From an uncultured Lachnospiraceae bacterium (GTDB taxonomy: Bacteria; Bacillota; Clostridia; Lachnospirales; Lachnospiraceae): a DNA stretch of 64,000 bases. The notes beneath the pieces were generated by a model, which saw only the letters and a program-made list of their open reading frames with translations, had not been told where the DNA came from and made no database searches. The position numbers were made by a program, and so were the translations under genes. The DNA lies in assembly GCA_934394565.1 (NCBI GenBank), contig CAKRQV010000003.1:1-64000 (forward strand), given 5' to 3'. Positions 1-8,763 of the stretch are shown piece by piece (the stretch's first letter is position 1; each line of letters opens with the position of its first letter).

Positions 1-51
1 TGCCAGCGTATTTCCTTTTCTGGCACTTCCATTAATGATTACAATTTTCAT
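1..51 (-). CDS. Flavodoxin-like / NADPH-dependent FMN reductase family protein, N-terminal fragment
   Basis: Only the first 17 codons lie in the window; the gene continues beyond base 1. The peptide starts MKIVIINGSARKGNT, a beta-strand followed by the phosphate-binding GSxRKGNT loop that binds FMN in flavodoxin-like NAD(P)H-dependent oxidoreductases. The ATG at 49-51 is preceded by a good GGAGG site (about 61-65 read on the minus strand). Assignment to the fold is fairly safe; the substrate cannot be told from 17 residues. Confidence 0.6.
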   Translation of the reverse strand, partial: MKIVIINGSARKGNTLA

Positions 52-117
52 GCGTGTATCCTCCAACTTTCGATTTGTTAATTTGTTTTATTATAGCACA
101 TGTAACCCCTTCACAAT

Positions 118-152
118 AAAAAAAGAGCAACCGAATTTTCTCGATTACTCTC
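118..152 (-). terminator. Intrinsic terminator downstream of rlmI
   Basis: On the minus strand GAGTAATCGA pairs with TCGGTTGCTC (two G-U pairs) and a run of seven T follows. The mismatches are allowed only in the minus-strand RNA, which fixes the direction. It would end the rlmI transcript. The rest of 52-383 shows no gene or other clear element. Confidence 0.65.
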
Positions 153-383
153 TGTTCATTACTTCCATGATAATAATATCATAGCTTCCTTTTCAAAAAA
201 ATCTCAATACCGTAGCCAAACCGTAGTCATTCCGTATATATTTGTAACTTTTTGTGAGTCGTTTTTCTTGTCACTTTGAATCACGGTTTTGTGATATTTT
301 GCGATACTTTACAAGGTTTTCTCGGCAAACGTCAAATGCCTTCCATCCCTTTTAAATCAAGCATTCCCGCCACTTTCCAGTTC

Positions 384-1583
384 TTACTTTTCATCAACAA
401 CCTGGAAGATATAGAATTTCAGATAATAGCTCTCATCCGCTGCCCACAGAATCGGGTGATCCGGGGACTGGGTGCGGTATTCTACCTGACGGAGTCTCTT
501 ATGGGCACTTTTAGCCGCCTGGGAGATGACTTTGGTAAAGTTCTCATAATCCATATAGTGCGAGCAGGAGCATGTAGCCAGATAGCCACCGTCTCTGACC
601 AGCTTCATACCACGGATATTGATCTCCCGATACCCCTTCATTGCATTTTTTATCGTATTCTTTGATTTTGTAAAAGCAGGTGGATCAAGAATTACGACAT
701 CGTACTGCTCCCCTGCCTCGGCAAGCTTTGGCAGTTCATCAAAGACATCGGCTGCCCTGAAATGCACGGTATCCTGCAGACCGTTCAACGCCGCATTCGC
801 CGTCGCCTGTTCCACAGCATATTCTGAAATATCCAGTCCAGTGACATCCGCCGCCCCGGCAATGCCGGCATTCAAAGCAAATGTTCCCATATGGGTAAAG
901 CAGTCGAGTACCTTCTTTCCCTTACACAGCCGCTGGATCGCCAGACGATTGTATTTCTGATCGAGGAAAAATCCTGTTTTCTGCCCGTCTTTGACGTCCA
1001 CCGTGTATTTCACGCCATTTTCCACAATCTGTACATCCGTATCAAATGGTTCACCGATAAAGCCCTTGACCTTTTTCATTCCCTCTTTGATACGTTCCTT
1101 TGCATCGCTTCGCTCATACACGCCACGGATCATAATACCATCCTCTGCCAGTACTTCTTTCAAAAGCGCCACGATCTTTTCTTTCAGGCGGTCAATCCCC
1201 AGAGCCAGCGACTCCACAACCAGCACATCCTCATACTTGTCGATCACGATACCCGGCAGGAAATCCGCCTCACCGAACACTACGCGACAGCTGGAGGTAT
1301 CCACCGTATTTTTTCTGTACTCCCATGCATTTTTCAGACGCATTTTCAGAAACGCGTCATCAATCACCGTATCATCTTTTCTTGTCATCATGCGTATCCG
1401 GATTTTTGAATTCTGGTTGATAAATCCCTGCCCCATCGGATAGCCGTCAAAGTCATGGACAATCACCATATCACCATTTTTAAAGTGTCCGGTGATCGAT
1501 GCAATCTCATTATCATAAATCCATAATCCACCGCTCTTTATCGTGCGTCCTTCACCTTTTTTCAATGTAACGATTGTGCTCAT
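384..1583 (-). CDS. rlmI: 23S rRNA (cytosine-C5) methyltransferase, RlmI family
   Basis: A 399-residue class I SAM-dependent rRNA methyltransferase of the RlmI/RlmK family, which methylates C1962 of 23S rRNA in E. coli. An N-terminal PUA-type RNA-binding domain covers about residues 1-75. A Rossmann methyltransferase domain follows, with the SAM motif DCFTHMGTFALNAG near residue 230 and the catalytic-loop motif VILDPPAF near 298. A Cys in TCSCSH near 340 fits the m5C chemistry. Length is normal for the family. The ATG at 1583 has an upstream GAGGAAAG site. It is a single gene with a minus-strand terminator at 118-152. Family assignment is strong; the exact target base is inferred. Confidence 0.9.
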   Translation of the reverse strand: MSTIVTLKKGEGRTIKSGGLWIYDNEIASITGHFKNGDMVIVHDFDGYPMGQGFINQNSKIRIRMMTRKDDTVIDDAFLKMRLKNAWEYRKNTVDTSSCRVVFGEADFLPGIVIDKYEDVLVVESLALGIDRLKEKIVALLKEVLAEDGIMIRGVYERSDAKERIKEGMKKVKGFIGEPFDTDVQIVENGVKYTVDVKDGQKTGFFLDQKYNRLAIQRLCKGKKVLDCFTHMGTFALNAGIAGAADVTGLDISEYAVEQATANAALNGLQDTVHFRAADVFDELPKLAEAGEQYDVVILDPPAFTKSKNTIKNAMKGYREINIRGMKLVRDGGYLATCSCSHYMDYENFTKVISQAAKSAHKRLRQVEYRTQSPDHPILWAADESYYLKFYIFQVVDEK

Positions 1584-1773
1584 TTACTCTCTCTTTCCTC
1601 TGTCCAGGACAGACTCTGTTATTCCACCTGTCTGACGATTTTTTAACGTTAATTGCAGCAAGATCCTGTAAAAGCCTTTTGCTGCTCTGTTGATCATTTT
1701 ATCACGGATTTTATTTCCTCTGCAATCTGTTTTTGGCAGGTCTTCTCTCTCTCCGGCTTCATACTTTTTTCAC

Positions 1774-1802
1774 TTGCACTCCTACGGTCCGGGGGATACA
1801 AT
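1774..1802 (+). promoter_or_regulatory. Sigma-A type promoter for the MscS-like gene
   Basis: TTGCAC (1774-1779), a 17-nt spacer, then TACAAT (1797-1802). Transcription would start near 1809, only about 7 nt before the ATG at 1816, which supports the TTG at 1855 as the real start of the downstream gene. Confidence 0.65.
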
Positions 1803-1854
1803 AAGAGAAACCAAAATGCCGGAGCTGTCTTCCGGTCAGAAAGGAGACTTTATC

Positions 1855-2772
1855 TTGCCTTATACTACGCTTTCTGCAGTCATCTATGCTGCAAAAACAA
1901 AAAAAGATATCCTTAACATCGTCAAAAAGCTGTGGGAATCCAATCTGATCAAAGCCGTGATTCTCGTGCTTGTCATGCTTCTGACAATCAAAATCCTGAA
2001 TCTGCTCTTTTCTGTATTCAAGAGAAAAAATAAAAACAGTCTGCATGCCAACTTTATCAAGAGTATTCTGCAGGCCATCATCATTATTTTCTTTCTGATC
2101 CAGATCGGCAGTCTTTCTGATGCCATGGCAAAGTTTTACAGTTCGATCCTGATGTCATCGTCACTGATCGTTGTTGTCCTTGGTTTTGTCTTTCAGGAAG
2201 GTCTTTCCAATATCGTCCACGGTTTTATTCTGACCTTTTTCAAGCCGTTTGATATCGGTGACCGTGTAAAGATCGTGATCGACGGTGTAACGATCACCGG
2301 ATATGTCAAGGCGATCAATCTCAGAAACACAATCATCCAGAATGTCTACAACAACAGCAGTGTGATCGTTCCCAATGCCAAAATGGATCTGTGCGTCATC
2401 GACAACAGTTACTTTGACGAGGCTTCGGTGAACTCCAATTTTCTGGATATCGAGATTACCTACGAGTCCAATCTGGACAAGGCATGTAAGCTTCTGTCAC
2501 TGACCATCGACAATCACCCGCTGGTACAGAAGGTCAAAAAGGCTGATGCCCCTCCGACCGATGTTCTGGTAAGCCAGCTTGGTTCCAGTGGAGTGACTCT
2601 GCGGGCCAGCGTTGTGACTGCCTCCATCGAGGAAAACTTTGTTGCCTGCAGTGATATTCGCAAAGATCTGCTGCATCTGTTTGCGCTGGATTCGGAGCTT
2701 GAGTTTGCATATCCGCATATGGTCACAGTTCCCTATGAGGATGCGCCGCAAAAATCTGACAATATTCAATAA
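1855..2772 (+). CDS. Small-conductance mechanosensitive ion channel, MscS family
   Basis: The protein of 305 residues is a mechanosensitive channel that releases solutes under hypo-osmotic shock. It has hydrophobic membrane segments near residues 25-45 and 65-110. The MscS pore-lining and beta-domain region follows: a Gly-rich helix with LGFVFQEGLSNIVHG, then KPFDIGDRVKI and later VPNAKM, hallmark MscS motifs. The reading frame stays open further upstream (to 1690). TTG 1855 was chosen because AAGGAG lies 8 nt before it at 1841-1846 and a promoter at 1774-1802 would start RNA inside any longer version. It forms a single-gene unit that converges on a bidirectional terminator at 2841-2899. Confidence 0.87.
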   Translation: MPYTTLSAVIYAAKTKKDILNIVKKLWESNLIKAVILVLVMLLTIKILNLLFSVFKRKNKNSLHANFIKSILQAIIIIFFLIQIGSLSDAMAKFYSSILMSSSLIVVVLGFVFQEGLSNIVHGFILTFFKPFDIGDRVKIVIDGVTITGYVKAINLRNTIIQNVYNNSSVIVPNAKMDLCVIDNSYFDEASVNSNFLDIEITYESNLDKACKLLSLTIDNHPLVQKVKKADAPPTDVLVSQLGSSGVTLRASVVTASIEENFVACSDIRKDLLHLFALDSELEFAYPHMVTVPYEDAPQKSDNIQ

Positions 2773-2840
2773 TTCTGCCAGAGTATCCTGTACAGCTAAA
2801 AAATGCATACGGTTGCCTTGCTCTGTGTATGCTTCCATAC

Positions 2841-2899
2841 AAAAGCTGCCACATTTGTAACACTTCCTTTAGGGTTGTTTGCAAATGTGGCAGCTTTTT
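2841..2899. terminator. Bidirectional intrinsic terminator between the MscS-like and GGDEF genes
   Basis: A perfect 17-bp stem, AAAAGCTGCCACATTTG and its complement at 2882-2898, encloses a 24-nt loop, with A and T runs at the outer ends. It serves the converging genes on both strands. Confidence 0.85.
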
Positions 2900-2904
2900 G
2901 ATAT

Positions 2905-3795
2905 TCAATTGGCCTGCTGTCTGTACTGTTCTTTATGATCCCGCTTCTGAAGGTACATCTCAGCATCTGCCTGATGAATCAGCTCCTCCGGCGTCACATA
3001 CTCATGGCATCCCTGAATCTCTACAATACCGTAACTGAAACTCTTGGGATACGGCTTATCGATACGCTCAGCAAACGCTTTACGGATACGACGCATCTTG
3101 CGGTCAGCATTTTTCTTCGTACAGGCACTTAAGACCAGGCAGAACTCATCACCACCTACACGGGCGAAAATGTCATCATGCCGGATACTCTGTTTTACGA
3201 TTTCTGTAAAATGGCAGATGTACCAATCCCCTTCCATGTGGCCATAAGTATCATTGATCTCTTTCAAATGGTCCAGATCGCAGTAGCAGAACACCATATT
3301 TTCCTCACTGCTGATCAGCTCTTCCATCTTATGCTGAAAGAAATAACGATTGCCAACTCCGGTCAGCATGTCATGATTGGCATGCGTCCGTTCCAGCTCC
3401 GCCATCTCCTTAAAAAGCATCTCCCGCTCTCTGAGCTGTCTTGTCATCTCATTAAAGGCTTCGGAAAATTCCCCCAGATAGGAGACTGTCTGGTCATAAT
3501 CTCCCTTTGCCACCTGCTTTGCCTGCCAGGTCAGATGGTTTAAATTGGCATGAATATTTTTCAGATTTTCACAGAGCAAATTATCACGGGGTGGTGGCAG
3601 CACAGAAAGTCTGCCCACCGACAATGCTTTTGCATATTCTTTCATCTCTGTCACTGCCTTTGAGAGGTATTGCATACCAGCGCCAAGCTTACGAAAGGGC
3701 TCGTCCAGCTCATCAAGCTCCAGCGTCTGTATGTTTTTATCGTACAGAATGCTTCTCAGATACTCAAAAAGCAGTTCGCAGTTTTTATCTTCCAT
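2905..3795 (-). CDS. Cytoplasmic diguanylate cyclase (GGDEF domain)
   Basis: A 296-residue protein expected to make cyclic di-GMP from GTP. Residues 1-130 are helical, and about 90-125 resemble a HAMP-type linker; no membrane segment is seen. The catalytic domain covers about 135-290 with LTGVGNR near 144, CDLDHLKEINDTYGH near 172 and an intact GGDEF signature at 214-218. The inhibitory I-site RxxD (RHDD, 205-208) lies exactly five residues upstream, so product feedback is likely. ATG 3795 was chosen over an in-frame start at 3870 because GAGGAA precedes it and the longer form would run into the upstream V4R gene, which ends 16 nt before. The pair is probably one operon. Confidence 0.88.
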   Translation of the reverse strand: MEDKNCELLFEYLRSILYDKNIQTLELDELDEPFRKLGAGMQYLSKAVTEMKEYAKALSVGRLSVLPPPRDNLLCENLKNIHANLNHLTWQAKQVAKGDYDQTVSYLGEFSEAFNEMTRQLREREMLFKEMAELERTHANHDMLTGVGNRYFFQHKMEELISSEENMVFCYCDLDHLKEINDTYGHMEGDWYICHFTEIVKQSIRHDDIFARVGGDEFCLVLSACTKKNADRKMRRIRKAFAERIDKPYPKSFSYGIVEIQGCHEYVTPEELIHQADAEMYLQKRDHKEQYRQQAN

Positions 3796-3811
3796 CAGTA
3801 TTTCCTCATTT

Positions 3812-4348
3812 TTATTCCGTGACACTGGCATGGAAACGACAGACACGGTCTCCTGTCGCCCAGCAGTCAACTTCCAGTGCTGTATACAGTCTGCCGGAAT
3901 ACGTTGTCAGTATACCACCAATAAAGCCTTCATCATAATTGCATACGGTCTCACCGAGGATCGGTAATCCGGAACAGTCCGCATCCTCCGCTACCGTCAG
4001 CACGATTTTTCCTGTTTCTTCATCAACGCTTTCAATACGTAATACACCAATCTTCAGATCACAGAGTCTGTTCTGCAGCTCTGCGACAAACTGATCCAGC
4101 GGCTGATTCAGATTCAAAAATCTCTTTGCAAAAAATTCTCCTGCCTTGCGTCCTGCACTGCGAAAGATTTCGATCTGCTCGTCCTTACCGTAACGGCTGC
4201 GCAGCTCATCTTTCAGCGAATATTCCAGCATCCGATATATCAGTACCGGCAGCTCATCTCCCAGATTTTCTCTGCCTTTATCATCATACTGCAGATAATC
4301 TTCAAACGTAATCGGAGACATGCTCTCCGTAAAAATATTTGCACCCAT
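3812..4348 (-). CDS. V4R-domain (4-vinyl reductase-like) sensory protein
   Basis: A 178-residue soluble protein. Its C-terminal half carries the V4R signature: an acidic-Cys segment (EDADCSGLP near 130) and the terminal EVDCWATGDRVCRFHA, in which conserved Cys residues sit in a small-molecule or metal-binding domain. V4R domains act as ligand or metal sensors in signalling proteins. It is the first gene of a two-gene unit with the diguanylate cyclase at 2905-3795, so it is inferred to be that enzyme's sensory partner. A promoter with 17-nt spacing lies just upstream (4384-4412). The ligand is unknown. Confidence 0.7.
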   Translation of the reverse strand: MGANIFTESMSPITFEDYLQYDDKGRENLGDELPVLIYRMLEYSLKDELRSRYGKDEQIEIFRSAGRKAGEFFAKRFLNLNQPLDQFVAELQNRLCDLKIGVLRIESVDEETGKIVLTVAEDADCSGLPILGETVCNYDEGFIGGILTTYSGRLYTALEVDCWATGDRVCRFHASVTE

Positions 4349-4383
4349 GGCGCAGACTCCTCCCGACAGCTTCTATTATGTTT

Positions 4384-4412
4384 ATGATAGCATGCCAATA
4401 CATAATTTACAA
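4384..4412 (-). promoter_or_regulatory. Promoter of the V4R-GGDEF operon
   Basis: Read on the minus strand: TTGTAA (4407-4412), 17-nt spacer, TATCAT (4384-4389). The start point would fall near 4377, about 30 nt before the V4R ATG at 4348. Confidence 0.55.
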
Positions 4413-4461
4413 GAATTACACCTGACACAAAATCTGAAAAAACTATGAACCCGAATCGCTT

Positions 4462-5160
4462 TCATACGCATCTTTTTCCGGATTTTTTACGGAATGTTTT
4501 CAGATACGCTTTTTGCTGCGGAGAAATACGATAGCTCTCTACTGCTTTCTGAATCGTTTTGTTATGTACCCAGTCCGACAGTCTGTAGTCCTCTATATAG
4601 CCAATACAGCTGTCCCACTGGCAGCAAAGTGCCGTGGCAAAATACCAGGCAATCATCATGTTGATGTAGTACATATCGCTGTGTACGGATGCCACCATGG
4701 CAGGATATTCAGGAGAAAAATTCTCCTGTAAGTACAGCCGCATCAGAATCCCTATGGCATACCGTACAGTATACGTATGAGAGGATGTGATCCACTCTCT
4801 GATTTTTGGCAGCAGTTCCACTGTATGCGCTGCAAAACATTTTGGCAACGGCAAATCACATGTTGCCCAGTTATCTATATATGGCAGGAACTCTTCAACT
4901 TTTTCCAGGCAGCTTTCAAACTCCCGGCTCATTCCGACGAGCATCAGATGCAGGTTATCCTCTTCATAATATGTATGTGGCAAGTCCTGCAAAAATATCT
5001 TTGCTTCTTCTGTCCCGGCAAATTCCTTTGCAAATTTTCTCAATTGTGGTATGCGGATACCGATGATCTTTTCTTTATCCATATCCGGGATCAGCTTGCT
5101 GTGAAAGTCCCGGTATTTCAGATCCTGCATAGTAAAAAGCTGTGTCTGTAAATTTGTCAC
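4462..5160 (-). CDS. DNA alkylation repair protein, AlkD-like HEAT-repeat glycosylase
   Basis: A 232-residue all-helical protein of the AlkD family, which removes N3- and N7-alkylated bases from DNA. Recognisable segments are IIGIRIPQLRKFAKEF near 34, YYEEDNLHLMLVG near 65 and the W-containing repeat DNWATCDLPLPKCF near 95, followed by the MMIAWYFATAL helix. Length fits the family. The ATG at 5160 has a GAGGAA site. It stands alone; 5161-5424 upstream holds no gene and no promoter I could fix with confidence. Catalytic detail is not claimed. Confidence 0.82.
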   Translation of the reverse strand: MTNLQTQLFTMQDLKYRDFHSKLIPDMDKEKIIGIRIPQLRKFAKEFAGTEEAKIFLQDLPHTYYEEDNLHLMLVGMSREFESCLEKVEEFLPYIDNWATCDLPLPKCFAAHTVELLPKIREWITSSHTYTVRYAIGILMRLYLQENFSPEYPAMVASVHSDMYYINMMIAWYFATALCCQWDSCIGYIEDYRLSDWVHNKTIQKAVESYRISPQQKAYLKTFRKKSGKRCV

Positions 5161-5431
5161 AGTAGTTCCTCTTTCTTAATATACTCTCATTTTTTCTATC
5201 ACTGAACTTTTCAGGATAACACATACATAGAAAGTCCCACCGGCTTGCGCATAAAATAGCAGCGTGGTGGGTTCTGTTATTCACATAATACCGCTTTTCC
5301 TGTAACTGTCAATATCCCTTTTTCAGCCAATACAAGGAGCACCATAATCTTCATGCCCGAGATTTTCTCCCGTATATCTCTTGTATTTTCTCTCCAAATC
5401 AATCACAATAGTTTTAACTTAACAGGAAAAG

Positions 5432-5456
5432 AAAAAACCCTTGAAAAATCAAGGGT
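5432..5456 (-). terminator. Terminator of tRNA-Leu
   Basis: Stem ACCCTTGA/TCAAGGGT (5437-5456) with a 4-nt loop; on the minus strand it is followed by a T-rich tail. It lies 8 nt beyond the tRNA 3' end. Confidence 0.8.
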
Positions 5457-5463
5457 CTTCTAC

Positions 5464-5547
5464 TGCCGGTGGCGGGGGTCGAACCCGCACGGTGTTACCA
5501 CCAACGGATTTTGAGTCCGTCTCGTCTGCCAATTCCAACACACCGGC
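5464..5547 (-). tRNA. tRNA-Leu (anticodon CAA)
   Basis: An 84-nt cloverleaf on the minus strand. The acceptor stem GCCGGTG pairs with CACCGGC, with discriminator A. The anticodon loop is CTCAAAA (anticodon CAA, reading UUG). The long variable arm expected for leucine tRNA is present, and the T arm reads GCGGGTTCGACCCCCGC. The CCA end is not encoded. A promoter at 5564-5592 and a terminator at 5432-5456 make it a single-gene unit. Confidence 0.95.
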
Positions 5548-5563
5548 TCGCTGTTACCGATAT

Positions 5564-5592
5564 ATTTTATCATAAAACATTTAGATACACAA
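5564..5592 (-). promoter_or_regulatory. Promoter of tRNA-Leu
   Basis: Minus strand TTGTGT (5587-5592), 17-nt spacer, TAAAAT (5564-5569), placing the start about 10 nt before the mature tRNA. Confidence 0.55.
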
Positions 5593-5730
5593 GAGATTTT
5601 TGTTTAAATTCCTATTTTTCTTTATCTCTCCATTTTTATGCCAGAAGCCGAACTTTACCAGATATGCCCTGTCTTTTCTCCTGCTCTGTCGAAAAAAATC
5701 CCCGACAGCTTTTCCCATATCCGCCATACA

Positions 5731-5765
5731 AAAACTGCCACAGAAGCGTTGCCTTCTGTGACAGT
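5731..5765 (-). terminator. Terminator of trpS
   Basis: On the minus strand ACTGTCACAGAAG pairs with CTTCTGTGGCAGT (one G-U pair) and is followed by TTTTTG. It lies about 20 nt beyond the trpS stop codon. Confidence 0.8.
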
Positions 5766-5783
5766 ATGTGTTCCTATGCTAAA

Positions 5784-6875
5784 TCAGTCGATACCTTTAT
5801 ATTTCTCTGCCTGTGCCTTGATCAGATCCAGATCATCGAAATAATTGATCTTCATGGATTTCTTCATCTCATCCAGTGTCTGTGCAGCGATCGCACGGGC
5901 TTTTTCACTGCCCTCTTTGAGGATCTCGTATACAGCCGGGATATCTTTTTCGTACTCTTTACGGCGGGCACGGATCGGCTCCAACTCTGCCTGTACGATC
6001 TTATTCAGGAACTTCTTGACTTTCACGTCGCCAAGTCCACCTCTCTGGTAATGCTCCTTCACTTCGTCAAGGTTTGCATATTCCGGCCAGAATTCTGCAA
6101 AATGCTCCGGTTTGCAGAAAGCATCCAGATAGGTAAATACGGTGTTGCCCTCGATATGACCCGGATCGGATACCTGGATATGCAGCGGGTCGGTGTACAT
6201 GCTCATAATTTTCTTTCTGACCTCTTCCGGATCATCGGCAAGATAGATACAGTTGCCAAGGGACTTGCTCATCTTAGCCATACCATCGATACCCGGCAGA
6301 CGCTTGCAGGCTTCATTATCCGGAAGCAGTACATCCGGCTCTACAAGTGTCTCCCCGTAAATACTGTTAAATTTGCGGACGATCTCCCTGGTCTGTTCGA
6401 TCATCGGCAGCTGATCCTCTCCAACCGGTACCGTCGTAGCCTTAAACGCTGTGATATCGGCAGCCTGACTGATCGGATAGCAGAAGAACCCAACCGGAAT
6501 ACTGGCCTCAAAATTACGCATCTGGATTTCTGCCTTTACGGTAGGATTACGCTGCAGACGGGATACGGTAACCAGATTCATATAATAAAAGGTCATTTCT
6601 GTCAGTTCCGGTACCATGGACTGGATAAACAACGTGGACTTTTTCGGATCAAGTCCTGCGGAAAGATAATCCAGCGCAACCTCGATAATATTCTGTCTTA
6701 CTTTCTCCGGATTTTCAAAGTTATCTGTCAGTGCCTGCGCATCGGCGATCATGATCAGGACCTTCTCGTAATCCCCGGAATTCTGCAGTTCAACACGTCT
6801 TCTTAGGGAACCTACATAATGTCCCACATGTAATCTGCCTGTCGGTCTGTCACCGGTTAAAATAATCTTTCCCAC
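5784..6875 (-). CDS. trpS: Tryptophanyl-tRNA synthetase
   Basis: Class I synthetase that charges tRNA-Trp. The 363-residue protein starts with [20 protein letters not shown], containing the HIGH-type signature (HVGH), and has the KMSKS loop ([10 protein letters not shown]) near residue 192. The GTG at 6875 was chosen because GGAGG lies 9 nt upstream and homology begins there; an in-frame ATG at 6947 would add 24 unrelated residues. The length is at the upper end of the family. Only about 110 nt separate it from the ClC gene upstream and I saw no T-box leader in that gap. Confidence 0.95.
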   Translation of the reverse strand: MGKIILTGDRPTGRLHVGHYVGSLRRRVELQNSGDYEKVLIMIADAQALTDNFENPEKVRQNIIEVALDYLSAGLDPKKSTLFIQSMVPELTEMTFYYMNLVTVSRLQRNPTVKAEIQMRNFEASIPVGFFCYPISQAADITAFKATTVPVGEDQLPMIEQTREIVRKFNSIYGETLVEPDVLLPDNEACKRLPGIDGMAKMSKSLGNCIYLADDPEEVRKKIMSMYTDPLHIQVSDPGHIEGNTVFTYLDAFCKPEHFAEFWPEYANLDEVKEHYQRGGLGDVKVKKFLNKIVQAELEPIRARRKEYEKDIPAVYEILKEGSEKARAIAAQTLDEMKKSMKINYFDDLDLIKAQAEKYKGID

Positions 6876-6986
6876 TTCTTTATACCTCCATAAAGCTGTC
6901 TGTATACAGCTGTCTTTATCAACTGAATGCCTGAATTTTGCATACACTTTATCATAGCAAATCGCCAGATTGATGTCAATAAAACG

Positions 6987-8309
6987 TCAGTCATTATCAA
7001 TCAGATCGTCCTCAGATTCATCCCCGACATGACGGTTGATAAAATGCGGACGATATTTGGAATATACGATGATCTGGTCACTGTAGAGTCCTTTATAGCC
7101 GGACAGCAGATAACTTACAGAAATTGCGATCATAAAATATGGCACACCTGCGAAACCAAATAGTTCAAAACTGATCAAAAGTGTTGTGATCGGACAGTTC
7201 GTCACACCGCAGAAAACCGCTGCCATCGCCACCGCCGCACAAAGCGATGGAGACAATCCGATCAGCTGTCCAAACAGGCAGCCAAAAGTTGCACCGATCG
7301 TAAAACTCGGCACAATTTCACCACCCTTAAACCCTGCCCCAAGAGTCAGAGCCGTAAACACCATTTTCAGCAGAAAGGCTGCCGGTACGGTTTCACCTTC
7401 AATGGCCCGTTCGATCAGCTGATTTCCGGCACCGTTATAATCCATATTGCCGACCAAAAGAGTCAGTACGATCACGATACAACCGCCCACTATCACCCGG
7501 ATATATGGATTTTTCAGATATTGCCGGTAGAGATGTCCGGTCATATGCAGCAACATACAAAAAGCAATGCTCAGGCCTGCACAGCAAACCGCCAGCAGAC
7601 ACATTTTCAGTCCGTTTATCACCGTCAGATCCGGGATGGAACGGATCTGAAATGCTTCCGGTGCAATGCCCATCGTAGCCGCAAAACGGGAGGCTACAAG
7701 AGAAGCAAACATACAGGGCACAAGTGCCGAATAATGCATAATCCCCACGCTGATAACTTCCATTGAAAATACTGCAGCCGCCATCGGTGTGCCAAACACC
7801 GCAGCAAACGCCGCACTCATACCACACATGATCAGAATTCGTGTATGTTCCTCATTTTTCTTTAGTATACGGGCCAGCACGTTACCCAGGCTGCCACCCA
7901 TCTGTAAAGCCGCTCCCTCACGTCCGGCAGAACCGCCGAACATATGCGTGATGATCGTTGACACAAAGATCAGTACTGCCATCACGCCGGGGACTTCATC
8001 TTTGGCATGGATTGAATTGATCACAAGGTTGGTTCCCCGGTCAGTCATGATCTTTGCCGCCCTGTACATGGCTACGATCAATATACCTCCCAGCGGAAGC
8101 AAAAACAATAGCCACGGATACTGGCTTCTGTATCCTGTAGCTTTTCCCAGTATCCAGGCAAACAGCGTACTGTAAGCCCCTACGATCAGACCTGTCAGAA
8201 TGGCCAGAACGATCCAGTGCGCACAGGCGGCCAGCTTCAGTGACATATGTCCCACCATATGTCTGCCCACATGCCACATTTCTTTCAGTGAATTTTTATT
8301 GTCCTGCAT
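6987..8309 (-). CDS. ClC-family chloride channel or H+/Cl- exchanger
   Basis: A 440-residue membrane protein with about ten hydrophobic segments. It has the ClC filter motifs GSAGREGAALQ near residue 130 (the GxxGREGP motif, with Ala replacing Pro) and GGEIVPSFTIGATFG near 310 (the GxFxPxxxxG equivalent). The Glu in GREG is the usual gating or proton-coupling residue, so an exchanger is possible. No cytoplasmic CBS pair is present, as in short bacterial ClC proteins. The ATG is preceded by GGAAAGAGAG. It follows the terminator of the shell-protein operon. Confidence 0.88.
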   Translation of the reverse strand: MQDNKNSLKEMWHVGRHMVGHMSLKLAACAHWIVLAILTGLIVGAYSTLFAWILGKATGYRSQYPWLLFLLPLGGILIVAMYRAAKIMTDRGTNLVINSIHAKDEVPGVMAVLIFVSTIITHMFGGSAGREGAALQMGGSLGNVLARILKKNEEHTRILIMCGMSAAFAAVFGTPMAAAVFSMEVISVGIMHYSALVPCMFASLVASRFAATMGIAPEAFQIRSIPDLTVINGLKMCLLAVCCAGLSIAFCMLLHMTGHLYRQYLKNPYIRVIVGGCIVIVLTLLVGNMDYNGAGNQLIERAIEGETVPAAFLLKMVFTALTLGAGFKGGEIVPSFTIGATFGCLFGQLIGLSPSLCAAVAMAAVFCGVTNCPITTLLISFELFGFAGVPYFMIAISVSYLLSGYKGLYSDQIIVYSKYRPHFINRHVGDESEDDLIDND

Positions 8310-8366
8310 TTTTTCTCTCTTTCCGGCAGTCTGACCGCCGTTTTTTCTTTCTTTTATAGACTAAGG

Positions 8367-8397
8367 CAAAAAATCCTGCCTGAAATCCAGGCAGGAT
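8367..8397 (-). terminator. Terminator of the microcompartment shell operon
   Basis: A perfect 10-bp stem ATCCTGCCTG/CAGGCAGGAT with a 5-nt loop, followed on the minus strand by TTTTTTG. Confidence 0.85.
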
Positions 8398-8455
8398 CTG
8401 TATAGCTTGCATCAGAAGAAACTGACACCGCCAGTCTTCTTCTCGTTTTCCGGTT

Positions 8456-8746
8456 TTATTTACCCGGAAATTTGTCAGTCATCTCCTGTACAAAACGTAC
8501 CATTTCCTCATGCGGATTGGAGATTACAGCTGTATAAAATACCTCACACGGAGGATTTTCGGCCACAGCATTGACCGCTGCATTGACTGCAGACAGATCA
8601 CCTGCCATAAAGATCGTAACATGACCGCCACATTTGGCATTCCATGTTTTAAAATATACATCGGAAGTCTTTACCATCCTGTCTACACAGAGAATGGCAT
8701 TGGAGCTTCCCAAAACTTCAACTAATCCGTAAGCTGCGTCTTTCAT
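8456..8746 (-). CDS. Bacterial microcompartment shell protein (single BMC domain), second of an orphan pair
   Basis: A 96-residue protein consisting of one BMC domain (AAYGLVEVLGSSNAILCVD at the start, DLSAVNAAVNAVAE in the middle), the hexamer-forming unit of protein-shelled organelles. The loop that lines the hexamer pore in PduA-type proteins reads NAKCGGH, so a Cys (residue 39) may face the pore; in PduT-type shell proteins a pore Cys can bind an Fe-S cluster, but that is only a possibility here. It is the second gene of a two-gene unit, 17 nt after 8764-9060. No encapsulated enzyme gene lies nearby. Confidence 0.83.
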   Translation of the reverse strand: MKDAAYGLVEVLGSSNAILCVDRMVKTSDVYFKTWNAKCGGHVTIFMAGDLSAVNAAVNAVAENPPCEVFYTAVISNPHEEMVRFVQEMTDKFPGK

Positions 8747-8763
8747 CTTTCTTCTCCTTTGCC

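Noticed and set aside
5469..6806. A 445-codon plus-strand open frame opposite trpS and tRNA-Leu
   Set aside because: It starts inside the tRNA gene and runs antisense to trpS; no domain is recognisable.
6876..6986. Possible T-box leader for trpS
   Set aside because: Only 111 nt lie between the ClC gene and trpS, and I saw no AGGGUGGNACCGCG-type sequence or terminator hairpin there.
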